A DNA stretch of 64,000 nt from Amoebidium appalachense (GCA_963693365.1 CAVNZM010000001.1:4092001-4156000); one strand, 5' to 3'. Counted from the first letter of the stretch, positions 1 to 36,594 are shown. Translations and numbers: made by a program. Notes: generated by a model from the letters alone, not told the origin.

Positions 1-117
1 TTAAGGTATAAACCCGTGAGAACCGATAGGAGTATACGCCACCAAAAATTGAGAAAAGCACTGTATCAATGTGTGCAGCATACCGTCCATATCACCTTCC
101 GGAGGATAGGGACCTAC

Positions 118-11620
<11,503 letters not shown>

Positions 11621-13916
11621 TCGCTCCCTAAAGCTGCTACTATATTTGGGTGTGGGGGAAGGGGTGGCACGTACAAAGGAGGAAGAAAGGGTAAGATGGG
11701 TGTAAGTGACACAAAGGTCTCGGGGATGATATCACAGATCAGCGCCTGCAGCTCTTGATATGATAAAGAAATGGGAGTGTTCGAAAGCCATTTCCTTTTG
11801 ACTCGGGTCGGGCCAATAAGTCGACAAATACTCGCGAACGTTTGGAACAAATGTATGTTGTGCACAATTCTAATGTGCCATGATCATAGAAATAAACATA
11901 AACGCCATGTGTAATGCATGGTAAATAGTTGTGTAGGCCTTACCATATTTTCTCCTGGCTTCCAATTTTCATTTCCTTCTGAGCACCTATAATAAGTTTA
12001 CCATTGAACCCGCTGGACCGTTGAAGCAGTCAAACGTAGCCGCGAGGGATCGAATTCACAATGAGAGCCACCCGAACAACCCAATATTTTGTTTGTTTGC
12101 GCAATGGCCGCGGCCGCGCCCCCCCCCCCCCCCCCCTCCCCTCCCCCCTACCCCCCGGCCCTGCCGGACCACTGATGCCCCATCACTGACCCGGATGATG
12201 AGTCACGATCATCGAGCCTACTGCGAGTCAATGCGTTCGTGCAACCCCACGTGCACTGTGCAACCTGCGGACTCCCATGGCCACCAGTGGCACGCATCAT
12301 TATGGGATCATGATCATTACACTTTATTACGATGACCACCTACTAGTACTTGCATGCATATATGCAAGTCAGTGAATTCGAATTTGTGCTCAATGGACAT
12401 ATGCGAATTCATACCGATCGCAAGTGGCACATGTGTACACGACGCGTCCCGGCATATATGTATGACCACGACTCACTAGTACTCATGATCACACACGTTC
12501 ACATGTGCACAATATTATGACTAAATACACTGTTGTACAGTCACTCAGAGTGTATTGTGTACATACGCGTGCGTATGATGGCCTCGGCCGGCACTGTACA
12601 TGTATACGTGGTGCATATCATCAGAATTCTAAGAACGTGGCTTTGACATGTTTGCAATTGTGCTGCAACTATCAACGTTCGGTTGCAGCCAGAAATCACA
12701 CGTACGGTACGCCGTAAATACTCTTAGATGGTTAACACATCATGTATGTACGCATGTATACGTCGACGGCCACGGACTAATACTTACAATAGTACACTGT
12801 GACTAATACATTAACGAGATGGTTCACTCGTGACCCGGGGACTCTTGAACTTCACGGTAATGAGAGTGACGAGTCGACGACGCGTGACATTGACCGTACA
12901 CAACGTACGCACCGTCCAACGCACCCAAAATTATACTATGTACAAAATCTCCTAATGGATTGGATAAATGCGCATCATAAGTGCCGTTCAAGGTTATGAT
13001 TGGTTAATCCTGCAGCACAGTTACACACAATATCAGATCGATTCTGTAGCTGTGCCATGCTCACAGCTGCAGTTTGAGGCTACTAGTGCTTCCTCTGCCG
13101 CGGCGCCTAAGGCGCGCCTTGCTCGCTCGGCACCATGATAATAATAATGTTTTATCTGCTGCCAACGCACCCAGTGCGGCTGGCAGCCTGGCAGTGCCGG
13201 CGCGTGGCTTGAAGTGCACTCAATTATGCATAGTTTAGTATCCGATCGGTCGGCGTATCTGCTCTGCGACCGTTTCACACGCATGCATGGGGACGAACGG
13301 CCCCGTGTCACTCGTGGTCCCAGGAACCTCGGTTGTAATGTAACAATATATGTGCCACACCCTTATACACAAACCATGACTCACAGTGACGTCATCATTA
13401 TCGACGCACTTTCAAGGACAGTCTTTTCCTGCACGCGCAAAGGTGACTCGGGCACATAATAGTGCTTTCCGACCCTGTCAGCCTGTGTACAGCAGCCAAC
13501 TGGGGCCAAAACTTTGCTCACACCAAACCCAAAAGTCCTTAGCAGAACGGCTCACTGCATAGTACTGATAGCATTGGGCAATGGCCATATGCTTATATTG
13601 CTTGCATGTGCATAGCTGACTATATAGTGTAGGTCACATGGCACACAACAGACACCGGTAGGAGCGACGTGAGAGATTGTAGCAAGCACTGTGACAGGAA
13701 TGGCCATACGCACTACAGTGTGGGTAAAGACACCACTCCCTTAAACGTTTCGCTTCAACAGTGCGGCCGGGGCAACAATGATCTTTTGCATCGCCATGGG
13801 AAATGAATGCCATGCAAACACCAGTCTTGCCCTGCTGATCAGTCTTTGAAACACGCAAATCTTCTTGTTTTTTCAACCTGCACATGCATCACCGTTTTGC
13901 CCCGCTCAAATACGGG
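11621..13916. other. Upstream region of IPO13; no confident gene
   Basis: Contains the IPO13 promoter side (11621 onward) and mixed-composition sequence without long simple repeats apart from a C-tract (12119-12136). The short open frames lack recognisable domains. The base composition is more even here than in the neighbouring introns. Confidence 0.5.
13634..13885 (-). CDS. Cys/His-rich 83-residue open frame, unknown
   Basis: Open frame ending in a cluster of Cys and His (motifs WCLYPHC, HSCHSAC, RCLLC) that could bind zinc, loosely like the C-terminal knuckle of some DDE transposases. No start context, partner exon or family match supports it, and it sits just upstream of the divergent membrane-protein gene. 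It may be chance or an exon fragment. Confidence 0.2.
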   Translation of the reverse strand: MCRLKKQEDLRVSKTDQQGKTGVCMAFISHGDAKDHCCPGRTVEAKRLREWCLYPHCSAYGHSCHSACYNLSRRSYRCLLCAM

Positions 13917-13922
13917 TATAAA
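13917..13922 (+). promoter_or_regulatory. Candidate TATA box of the membrane-protein gene
   Basis: TATAAA. If functional, transcription would begin near 13947, after the ATG at 13931, which favours the in-frame ATG at 14006 as the start codon. Confidence 0.4.
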
Positions 13923-14005
13923 CTTTCCCCATGGCCCCCTGTAGGCCTGAACCGGTACCAACACCGGTGACGAGCACCATCGAAGACACAAGACGTTCAT
14001 TCTCT

Positions 14006-15291
14006 ATGTGCAGCCTTCTTCCGCGCACCCTACTTTTTCTTTCTATTCTCATAGCCGTCATGCTTGTCCTCTACTATAAGGTCATCGATGCACTCGGCAG
14101 ATATCGCGCCAACAATGCGAGTTACACGGGTGGGCGGGACCCCAGGCTCATCCCCCTGGCCTGGGTGGCCGAAGTAACAAGTGTACTGCTACCTACTCTC
14201 GCCCTCATCGGCATAACAGTATGTCCGGAAGCGAAGGGTAAAAGTAATTCCCGCTCCTGCTGCCGTGCAACCGAGAATGTTCACCGGACGAGTACCGCTC
14301 TTCTTCGTCTACATTATGGTGCTGGGCCAGACATTCCGCACGCACCTACTCGGGCTTATCATTCTCCTAAGTTTTGATGTTATCCCCAAGCAGATAGCCA
14401 CCCATTGGTCATTTCTGATATTCATCAAGGCAACACCCTACTGGACTGCCCGCGCCTTTTCCATTATCCCAATAACCGCTTTTCTGTTTCAGATTCTGCT
14501 CTCGTTTAGGGCATCGTCGTTGACATCGAGAGTGTCCCGTTGTTTGGGACAGCACGCAGGGTTATGGCTTGATTCCCATGTGTCTTGGATAACACATCTT
14601 CCCGTGATATACATTCTTGTAAATGTTGCGATAGCGTGTATCCCGTTGGTCGCAGAGATAGTCAACATTACAGCGTACGGCGGAACGGGCGGGCCGGCAT
14701 GGACTGGAGATTTTATGCCATATTCACAGTTGGTTTGGATAAGCGTCGACTTTTTTTTTTGTTCTGATGGTTTTTGATCTGCGGCGGCAGTTGCAGATAT
14801 ACTATCTAGATAGGAGCACCATTCTCATCGGACTATCCATCAGTTATCTCGCCATTTTCGTCTGGAACAAGTGGGCGGCCTTTTCAGACTGGTACCTCGA
14901 CCTGTGGCCATTTGTCGTCCTTTTTCTCCTCGACGTTGCCTGTAACATGGTGCTCGGGTGTGGGTTTGGGATCGCGTCAGTTAATGCGTGGTCGGCGTGG
15001 GTGGGAAGGAGAGAAATCTTCGAGTCCTTTCACAATGGATACGTGGGACGATCCGGCGGCACTGCGTCTAACATGTTAGGCTCGGGAGGAAGGAGTGATA
15101 GTCAGGTTACAAGGGTTGATGTGAGGGGGGTAAACACAGCAGCTAGAGCTACGGAAAGAGGAAGTGGTCACGGGACACCGTGGAAGGCCAAGGAAGAAAC
15201 CCCATCGATGACTGCCATTGAAACGGATGTTGTGGTTGTGGATGCAGACAGTAAAAATGACTGTGTACATGGTGACAGTGCGGTGGTGTGA
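14006..15291 (+). CDS. Multi-pass membrane protein, split over three frames
   Basis: Three consecutive open stretches continue one hydrophobic protein: frame one to about 14218, frame two from about 14230-14331 to 14750, frame three from about 14752-14791 to the TGA at 15289-15291. I see about seven to eight hydrophobic spans (for example TLLFLSILIAVMLVLYY, LLGLIILLSF, WITHLPVIYILVNVAIAC, ILIGLSISYLAIFVW, FVVLFLLDVACNMVLGCGFG), then a polar tail of about 100 residues. The first shift could be an intron 14219-14330 (donor GTATGT, acceptor GGCCAG). The second coincides with a T10 run (14751-14760), either an indel or the pyrimidine tract of a small intron ending at 14790. I chose ATG 14006 over 13931 because of the TATA box. 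Family unrecognised; a damaged gene is equally possible. Confidence 0.5.
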
Positions 15292-16441
15292 GTTACTGTT
15301 ATCGGAGTAATTAGATATACAGCTGAATAGAATAATGTGGGATGACCCGAGCATATGTCGAGGGGGTTGCCAAAAATAGGCAATGTTTATTAGTGATGAA
15401 CACAATGTACAGAATTTGAAGATATGGATATCTGGGTTTAGTAAAAATGTATTAATCGTTACTATCGGATTGTCTATGGAGTCTCAGACTAGTCTCTAGT
15501 ATGTGGTGTCCCTGTAATGTGCATGGCTCGAGGTATGGAGACCAGCGCCGTCTCTTATGTAGAAGGTGTCCGGCGTGTTTCAGGCATCATGCAGGTCACT
15601 GAGAGTACTATTTGCACATCAACCCCCTTTTATATCGGTCGAGGAGGCCATGGAAAGACATAAATGTCTGTCAAGTTTCCATGTCTCGTTTTTCACTTGC
15701 AAGTTTAAACGTTTGACCCGGGATGCCCATGTGCATCAACTCGCGGGCGCGAGCGCGCGTGTGTGTGTTCTAGTTTTGTCCTTAGTTTCACAATTGTATG
15801 TGCGTGCGTGTGTTTCGTGTGTGTGTGTGTATGTCACTTTGTGAAAGTGTTAGATAGTTTATGGTGCTTGTGCGTGTCACGTGGGTGTAGGTTGTGTTTG
15901 TGTCAGTGTGTATGCCATGTGTGTGTGTTGTGCAGTCTTGTGCTTGTACATGTCTGTGTGTGTGTGTGTGTGTGTGAGTAGTTGCGCAGTTGTACGCCAT
16001 ATGTTCATGTTGAAATAATTTGTACACGCAAGGATGTTTTGGGTGTGCTAACTTCTTTTGCGGTATTCATGTGTTGTGATGATTGATCATGAGTAACTGT
16101 CCCATTTGTGTAGGTTGGCATTACGTGGCTTAACAGTTTGCAAAAGTAAAGACATGAACTATTTACCGGTTGTACAATTGTGTTTGTGTGGTGTATTTTT
16201 GTGTGGGCATGCGGCAACAATTGCGTAAACCATGCAACATCACACTAAGATTTAAATCGGACAGAAAAGAGAGCTCGAGGAAACTATGCAAATTCGGGCG
16301 GCTTCAAGTGAGTTACGGACAGTGTACATGTACGTAGTGGATATTGATCTGCAGCTGAGTAAGGGGATGGGCATACACTTTATAGCCGAGTGTGTACGGC
16401 ATTCTGCCCCTTCCCCCCCCCTTCCCCCCCCCCCTCCCCTC

Positions 16442-16486
<45 letters not shown>

Positions 16487-16792
16487 ACCCACCCTGCACA
16501 CACAAAAAAAATAAAAAATAAAAAATAAAATAAAAAATAAAAAATACACACACGCACACACAAAAGGTGGACATCGCAACCCTGTACACGGGCCCCTCCC
16601 TCGTCCGTGCATTTAGCTTTTTTTTATGTTCCCTACGAAAGAAGCCTGATGCATATGCATTTCACGAATGTCCCTCTTATTATATATAAATTTAAATATA
16701 TTATACTCGTGTATATACGGGTCGGTCTTGAAGTTCGTTTGGCCATGGCACATAATATAATATGTGCACACAATCTCAAATGCCTCTGCCAG

Positions 16793-16833
<41 letters not shown>

Positions 16834-16895
16834 CGTGCGTGTCCGCACCTTGGGCGCTTATATGTGCTGATTTCTGTCCCCCGAGTTGAGGGCCT

Positions 16896-16932
<37 letters not shown>

Positions 16933-17540
16933 GGGGGGGGGGAGGGAGGGGGGGGGAGGGGAGGGGGGGGGTGGGGGGGGGGGATTCCGAAGTGAACAAG
17001 TATGGTTTTCCCGTTTAATTCCGGTACGAACGCCAACGCATCTGCACTCATTCGTCGATCAAACTTCTCCACTGACAGTGTGCATGTGTGCCAAGATGCC
17101 CAGCGGAAACCAGAATTACAAACCCTGTCTACGTGATGGCACAAATTTCAATCCGGTCTCATTCATACAGGGCCAAAATATTTTTTTTTTAAAAAACAAA
17201 AGCCAAAATCGTTCCCTAGCAAGGACTGTACGATGACTGCTGCCTCAAGTTTTGACCGCATTCATTCATTGGCTGGCAGCAAAAGAACGACAGTATTTGT
17301 ACACCCACCACAATATCCCGTCCCCCCCCCCCCCCCTCCCCCCCCCTCCCCCCCCCCCCCCCTCCCCCCCGCCCCGCTGGCGCCGCCGAAAAGGAAGTGG
17401 CAAAGCCAACATAAAACGAATAAATAAAAAACAAAACAGAACAAAGATAAACATACAACAAACCCACACAAGAAAAAAAAAAGAGTCGGGGAACCATTCA
17501 AAAAAGAAAAACGAGGGCAAAATGTCCACCAATCGAGTCT
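15292..17540. other. Intergenic region with poly-C and poly-G tracts
   Basis: Downstream of both the membrane-protein gene and PHAF1. Holds TG-rich sequence (15758-15975), a C-tract (16443-16486), a TG repeat (16794-16825) and a long G-rich block (16897-16983). No gene seen. Confidence 0.6.
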
Positions 17541-29090
<11,550 letters not shown>

Positions 29091-30010
29091 CTTGAGACAT
29101 CGTCGACTGCGTCTACCACACGAAGTCCTGCAGACCCTTGTTTGTTCTTCGTTGCTGAGGGGTGTCAGTGACCAAGCAATAATAACAGGTGAGTGTGCCG
29201 AGTTTTGATGAAGCGAAGAGCATTGGATGTAAGCACGAAGTTTCATTGTTGTCTACACTATCATAATTCAAGGATTCCGTATCTTTTTGTACGTTAGGTA
29301 GGTTTTTAATTGAGAGGGGGGAAGAGAAGAGAACGAAAGGATATACAGTTACCCCACCATCGGATCATTAAAACAACAGCTCCGCTCCATTCAGCCAGAG
29401 GGAACTTCAAACGACAAAAACGATCTTTAAAAATGCACTATGAAATACCCTCTCAGGAAAAGAACCATTCTCATGTCATTTCTAATGACTGCCGAATCAA
29501 TAATACTGCCAAAACATACCGTCGTCCACAAAAAAAACAACGAAAAACGTTTGTACGGATTCCAACTCTTGGTTTCAACTGTGGCCGCCAACGTCATCGA
29601 TCGCGGGTTGTCTTGGCTGGTGGCTCGTGACATTCGGCGAAATAAAAAGCAACCGATATGTTTTAATTATCCATTCAAGAGGAGACAAACAGTTAGTGAC
29701 GGTTTTAAAAGACCCTACAGTGCAACGAGTCATTTACCAATATCGCCATTATTTTGTTACTCAAAGTGTTATCCAATCGTTGACCTGTCAGTTATCTATG
29801 GAGGGATCAGTTTCCGCCACGGCACGGCCAGCTGGCACGGGCCGCACACCCCAGAGCGAGCTGGTGCTGATCACGGCCCTCTGAACACAGGTGGCGACCC
29901 GGACTCCCGCGGATATAATCAACTTTCGTTATAACAGGATTTGGCTGATTTGGCATTATTTGCACGAAGTACAGATACCTCCAGTAAAAATAATAGTCAC
30001 TAGCCTCATT
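29091..30010. other. Upstream of PHAF1; no confident gene
   Basis: Contains an open stretch on the plus strand bounded by a strong donor (CAG then GTGAGT at 29188) and another on the minus strand covering 29090-29156, plus an open frame at 29440-29934. None shows a recognisable domain. Confidence 0.45.
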
Positions 30011-30054
30011 TTTTTTTTTCGGAGAGGAGGGGGAGGGGGGAGAGCCGCGGGGGG

Positions 30055-30058
<4 letters not shown>

Positions 30059-30105
<47 letters not shown>
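30059..30105. repeat. Poly-G tract, about 47 bases
   Basis: Uninterrupted G in the PHAF1 to F-box intergenic region. Confidence 0.95.
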
Positions 30106-30219
30106 CTGGGGGCAGCGAGCGCGAGCGGGATATAGCTATCTAATATTATTATGGAACTTGAAGATGAATTAGGGTTAGGGTTAACGGTATCCGGAGCCTT
30201 CGGTTCCACTCAATGCTCC

Positions 30220-30791
<572 letters not shown>

Positions 30792-31092
30792 TTCCCTCCC
30801 GCACCGCCGGGGCTCCACCGCCGCTTTTCTATGTAGATCTCGGTTGGTTGGTGGGTGGGTGGGTTGCGGTGCGCGTACTGCAGGTGAGGTGCGGAGGTCG
30901 GATACCGATGTCCTGGATGTCTTGTTTGTGGCAGCTAGGCAGGCCATTTTATGTATTGGCAACTGCGTGCTCTCTATCCTTTCAAATTTTATCAAAGTTT
31001 CTTTCTATATCCCAGTTTCTTTTTCTTTCCGTGTCTTTTGAAATCACTTTTTTGTGGGGATGGGCCAGTTGGTATTACTGGGTACTGGTGTA

Positions 31093-31109
31093 GGTGTGTG
31101 TGTGTGTGT

Positions 31110-31148
<39 letters not shown>

Positions 31149-31159
31149 TGCGTGCGTGC

Positions 31160-31240
<81 letters not shown>

Positions 31241-31275
31241 TGTGTGTGCGTGTGTGCGTGTGTGTGTGTGCGGAG
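31093..31275. repeat. TG repeat
   Basis: TG repeat with a few GC substitutions, intergenic between PHAF1 and the F-box/LRR pseudogene. The surrounding 30800-32133 also has C-tracts at 31371-31407 and 31911-31942 but no gene that I can see. Confidence 0.9.
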
Positions 31276-31909
31276 GTGTGTGTTGATCTGAGTACTAGCT
31301 AGGCTCGGTGCAGCTGTGCCCAGATTTAGAGGTACACGAATAAGGGGTAAAATGGTTAGAAAACGATGTCCCCCCCCCCCCCCCCTCCTCCCCCCCCCCC
31401 CCCCCCCCACCCACCCACCCACCCACCAACCCCACCACCACCACAACACACACACACACACACACTCCTTGCTGCTTCGATGATCACTGCAGGATTCTGA
31501 TGTCCCGGGAGGTAAGGCTGCGGCATGCAAAATAAGCAACAAGCCTTAAAATGTAGATAGTAAAGGTGGTGGCATTATTTTCATTATTATTATTGTTGTC
31601 GTGGTTTCTTTCTTTCTTTCCTTCCTTCTTTCTATTGTTTTTTGTTACACCGATTGATTTGCACGCTAGGGACACTTATGTATTACTTAGGTATTAAACG
31701 ATGCACCACAAGACACCATACTTCGTATAATCGGAATTCCTAGACATGGCGTTGCTTTTTCACTAACCAATACACCTTCTCAAAGCTCACTTGTAAACTT
31801 TGTAAAATAATTGTATACTACACACAGACGTCGACAACAAAAAATATTTTGCCTGATTGCACTATCATAATTTTCACTTCAGGTTTGAACTCGCCTGCCC
31901 TGCACATCC

Positions 31910-31947
<38 letters not shown>

Positions 31948-32960
31948 GCGGTTTGCAAGGAGACCCAAATACAGCAGCATATTGGCAGTCAAAACCAAAC
32001 ACACAAACCACAGTCAAAGACAAACACGTCTAAAACACGGCCCAAGGCACCAAAAGAAAAGCAAGAAAACCAACTCAGTAGCACTAGAAATCGAGCTTGG
32101 AGGGGCAGGCATGCAGCAAATAGTAGCGTCCACCTAAAAGTAATCATCAAGCTCATCCATTTCATCCTCGCTCACTTCATCCTCGCAGGTGTCACAATTG
32201 GGATCCCAGATCATGCTCAAATCGACCCGATCCGGCTTGAGATTCTCCAATCGCGACGTGAAATTCCAGGGTTCAACATCCCTCCCTGCCCCGTGAAGCT
32301 CTAGCCACGTCAGTCTGTCGAAATCAAACACAACATCGAAATCCTCGATACCGTCACAATTGTCAATAATGAGGGTGTGAAGGTTTGTGGCCTTCTCAAG
32401 TCCGTCGAGATCCGTCAGGCCCTTCTTCCCCTGCGTCTATAATTGAACATAAGTCACAAACACCGAACATCCCCCCCCCCCCCCCCCCCCTCCCCTCTCA
32501 GAGTAAAAAATAATAAAGAAGAAGTGAGAGACTTCGTTCCACTCCTCCCCCTCCTCCTAATCCTCCCTATCACTCTTTGCTGTTTCCATCTATTTTGTCT
32601 CCGACTGTACAACTGCACTGGCAACTGTAAGGAGTTGGGTGGAGGGAGTCCGAGTGAGTCCATTCGTGTATGTGTGTGTACGAGTGCATATCTCTCCTCT
32701 GTCTCTCTCTTTCTCTCTCTGTGTGTGTGTGTGAAACACGTGTGAGTGAGTGAGTGTGTGTGTGTGTTTGGGGGGGGGGGGGGGGGGGGGGGGGGGGACA
32801 ACCGGTACCAAGGGCGAAAGGATACACAACGATTTGCCCTAAAAGCGATATACTGATTATGCAGCACACTAATATTCAGAGATTACAGTGCGTGTGTGTG
32901 TACGTGTGTGTGTGTGTGTGTGCGCGCGCGCAGGTGTGCGTGCGTGCACACTCGCGCGTC

Positions 32961-32962
<2 letters not shown>

Positions 32963-33026
<64 letters not shown>
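32963..33026. repeat. TG repeat
   Basis: TG repeat in the last intron of the F-box/LRR pseudogene, accompanied by GCGC and G-rich sequence. Confidence 0.9.
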
Positions 33027-33028
<2 letters not shown>

Positions 33029-33103
33029 CACAGCACGTGTTTGTGGGAGATGGGGGATAGGGGAGGGGGAGGGGAGGGGGGAAGGGGGGAGGGGGAGGGG
33101 CTG

Positions 33104-33200
33104 GTTAGAACTTGTCAAAGAGTACGTACAACACATTCACAACGGACAACACAACACAAGTTTTGCAAAGCACACACAAAGACTCTGGCATCATATGCCC
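33104..33200 (+). repeat. Intronic dispersed repeat, diverged copy
   Basis: Shares the order AGAGTACGTAC, ACGGACAACACA, GCAAAGCACAC, GCATCATATGCCCC with the other copies and is flanked by G-rich DNA. Same plus orientation. Confidence 0.5.
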
Positions 33201-33537
33201 CCCGTGGGGAAGGGGAAGGGGGGGGGAGGGGGAGGGGGACCCAGAAAACAAGGGGAAAGGCGGGGGCAAGGTGAGCAGGGAGGGCGGACAAGGGGGGGAG
33301 GGGGGAAGACCTTCACGTGGAGATACTCGAGGAAGCTCAACTCTTCCTCCAGCCCACGCAGGCTCAGCCTCCTTGTCGGCTCAATCACCAACCGTTTAAC
33401 TCCAGGGAAGAACGGACGGTATCGGACCGCGCTTTTTCATTCCAAAAGCTCCAAATCGGTGAAATCTGATGCTTAGGATTGGAGTGGCACCATATCTTCG
33501 GCCTCATCAGCCTTTGGCGGGTAGCAGTCTGTGAGTG

Positions 33538-33540
33538 AGC

Positions 33541-33614
<74 letters not shown>

Positions 33615-33665
33615 CTGAGAGTAGGACAGATAGAGAGGGGGGAAGGGGAGGGGCGGGGGGGGGGG

Positions 33666-33763
<98 letters not shown>
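33538..33763. repeat. CG and TG repeats flanking a G-tract
   Basis: Alternating GC (33538-33553), TG repeat (33554-33612), G-tract (33655-33668) and TG repeat (33669-33762). Adjoins the acceptor of the pseudogene exon 33311-33528. Confidence 0.95.
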
Positions 33764-33764
<1 letters not shown>

Positions 33765-34404
33765 TGCATTAACGTGCAGAAGTGCTTTGAGCTTACCCAT
33801 TATGCGATAAAACTGCCCACATGTTGATTAATCAACAACAATCTACACCCATCTTTTACATAGAAACAAGCACACACACACTTGCGCACAGCCAGAACAG
33901 GCACAAGTATTGGCCTAGCCACCGACTAGGCTAAACCCAAAACCACAAACGCGCACCCCAGACCACACACACCCGCGCGCCCACAAGCACCCACGCACAC
34001 GCACGCATGCCCACCCCCCCCCCCCCCCCCCCCGCGCGCGCGCGCGCGCGCCGTCCGCCCGCCCGCCCGCACACACACACACATACATACCTATGAACTT
34101 TGCCGCCTTCAACCTGGGCAACTCCATATCTGGCTCCACCTTCACCCCTCCAAACTCGATGCGGGTCAGACACGAATCCTCTCCGCAAACCGCCATAATA
34201 TCCGGTTGTGTCATGTTCCCGTAATAAGAAAGTGATCGAAGATGCAATAGGGATTCCTCTTCCCCCAAAACGAAAGTTCCGTATCCCGAATTGGTATCAA
34301 TCACCCCTAGGTGGGTCAGCTCTTTTCAGTCATCGACCCCCCACATGGCTTCAATATCACCGTATTTGTCTTCGTCCAGCTGGAAGGGGGTGGAGGTGGG
34401 TTAG

Positions 34405-34480
34405 AATAGCATACGGAGTACGAAGCATACACTGACGACGGAGAGCACATTGTCAGTGCAGATTGCAAAGCAACATGTTA
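34405..34480 (+). repeat. Intronic dispersed repeat, diverged copy
   Basis: Contains GGAGTACGAAGCATACAC and GACGACGGAGAGCACAT, matching the family core, 26 bases upstream (in transcript sense) of pseudogene exon 34091-34379. Confidence 0.5.
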
Positions 34481-35002
34481 AGACGGATATACCCGGGTCT
34501 AAAACATTGTATAAAGGGGCAGCAAGGAAGATGGAAGTACAGAGAACAGCATGGAAAACACTACCTTTTTTTTTTGCCAGGGTGTGTGTGTGTGTGTGTT
34601 AACGAGAAAGAGAGAGAGAAGGGGGGGGGGGGGGGGGGGGGGGGGGGGAGGGCGGGAGTAACGAGAGAGAGGGGTGGCGGGGAGGGGGGGGCGAGGGGGA
34701 GGGGGGAGGGGGGTGTTGATGAGAGAGAGAGAAGGGGAAGGGGGGGGGGGGGGGGGGGGATCCGGGATGTGTATCGGGGGATTAGAGGGGGTAAAGGGGT
34801 TTTAGGCCCAGTTGCAGAGATCATGGACGACAATACCATGCATATTTTGCAGAACAGACCACACGCTGGTGTATGCACCATAAGTAGAGTCCATCCTTGG
34901 GGGGGAGGGTTGGGGAGGGGAGCACGTAGACAGCAAAATACTTGTGGGGGGGGGGGGGGGGGGGGGGGGAGGGGGGGGGGGGGGGGGGGGGGGGGGAGGG
35001 GG

Positions 35003-35099
35003 TGCGCTATAAAGTGCGAAGTACACATACACAACCGACAACACGATGCAGAGTGCAATTCACACGTAGAAGAGCATGAATAATAAGCAGAGCCCATCC
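35003..35099 (+). repeat. Intronic dispersed repeat, copy between G-tracts
   Basis: GTGCGAAGTACACATACACA core, ACAACACGATGCAGAGTGCA and AATAATAAGCAGAGCCCATC end, following a G-tract at 34947-34996. A weaker copy ends at about 34905. Confidence 0.75.
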
Positions 35100-35197
35100 A
35101 TAGAGGGGGCTCACGTCATTTACAGCACCCGTGTTTCGGCCCATTCACCTCGTCAACTACGCCCAACCCAGACACTGTTTCACTTGAACATTGTTGT

Positions 35198-35198
<1 letters not shown>

Positions 35199-35244
<46 letters not shown>
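35199..35244. repeat. Poly-G tract, about 45 bases
   Basis: Uninterrupted G in an F-box/LRR pseudogene intron. Confidence 0.95.
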
Positions 35245-35245
<1 letters not shown>

Positions 35246-36540
35246 GAGGCCCTTTTTTCGCTTCATCCTCTGCCACCCCCCATCCCTATATACACTTTAT
35301 AACGTCTATAATGATCGTTCCTCTGCGTCACGGGTTGTCCCATCCTCCCCCCCCCCCCCTCTCCCTCCCTCCCCCTCCCCCCCCCAAAAAACACGCACCT
35401 ACAACCTACAACAAGAAGGGGAAGAGGGGGGGAAGGGGGGAGGGGGGGTAGAAAGAAAAAAAGTCGAAGGGAATACACACTCCTCCCAAATCAGAAACCA
35501 TCTGGATTCACCGACTCCTTGCTCAACGCAAACCTTCAACTACTTGTGTGCAAACATTCCATCTTCTTCTTCTTTTTTTGTTCTTTTTCTTTTTTGGACT
35601 TTCCAAATTTCCATACCGAGATATCCAGGCGCTTGAGGTCCGGGCACTCCTCAAACACCTTCTTCAATTCATCCTGGCACGTGGGGAAGAAATACAAACT
35701 GGTCAACCTTGTCGCATGTTCGCAGACCTCCTTAATGTTTCCGGTCGCATTTATAAGTTTCAGTGTCTGCAACTTGACCAAATTGGTCGGCAATTTGATT
35801 TTTTTGTCTACTAAACACTGAAAAAAAATCGACAGGTGCTCCAGGGAATGCATACTTGCAGGAATTTCAGGTCTGTTTTGGCCTGTTCCACCTCATCGTT
35901 CACAATCGTCAAATCCAGATGCACCAATTTCGGAATTAGACCCCACGATTCCGGGGTCATTGCGGCGCGCAAAAACAACAATTTTTTAGACTTTTCCGGA
36001 ACCTTTAGGTTGAAAACTATTGCAGGCGGTGGTGCACTGTAGTCTTCCGCAATCTTTGGATGTTGGCTATCGGCAACGATATTCGGTTCAAAATTTACGT
36101 ATTTCAACGCCGAAAAATCTGTTCCGGCAGTGAATTGATCTATCTCCAGGTTCTCTATAACTTTCTCGCATTCATCGTTCCTGAAATACACACGAACCGT
36201 CAGTTTCTCCGGTTTCAACCCCGCGGGCAACAGACACCACCTAGCCCTCTCTTAGTTTTCCGGGCCGACGACAATCGTGTGGTCTATCCCCGGAATATTT
36301 CCAATCTGCAGCAGTTTTTCGTGCAGAAGATCTGTCAGAGCCGAATCCCCGTCCTCTACCCAAAAGCTGGTGTACTCGATGTGGGCAAGTTGGGGCATTT
36401 GGGCACGATTTTGGTAGTCACGAAATCGACGACTGGATCGATGGCTGCAAAAAGGGGATAGAGGTTTATGTCAGTGAGAAACATGCACTTTGGTAACTCT
36501 TTGTGAAAAAGTCTCGGGTTAGATCACTACATCCTGTAAA

Positions 36541-36541
<1 letters not shown>

Positions 36542-36593
<52 letters not shown>
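36542..36593. repeat. Poly-G tract, 52 bases
   Basis: Among the two longest homopolymers in the window, in a pseudogene intron; a second G-tract follows at 36824-36860. Confidence 0.95.

Positions 36594-36594
<1 letters not shown>

Noticed and set aside
29440-29934. 164-codon open frame on the plus strand
   Set aside because: No recognisable domain, irregular composition and no splice or promoter support.
35818-35855. 38-nt intron in the F-box/LRR gene
   Set aside because: GT-AG borders and phase would fit, but removing it deletes a good LRR segment (HSLEHLSI) and upsets repeat spacing, so a frameshift is more likely; not fully excluded.
32134-36444. Alternative genetic code explaining the in-frame TAA and TGA codons in the F-box/LRR gene
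   Set aside because: The CBM14 genes, PHAF1 and pol end with TGA at family-appropriate positions and gag ends with TAG, so TGA and TAG act as stops here.
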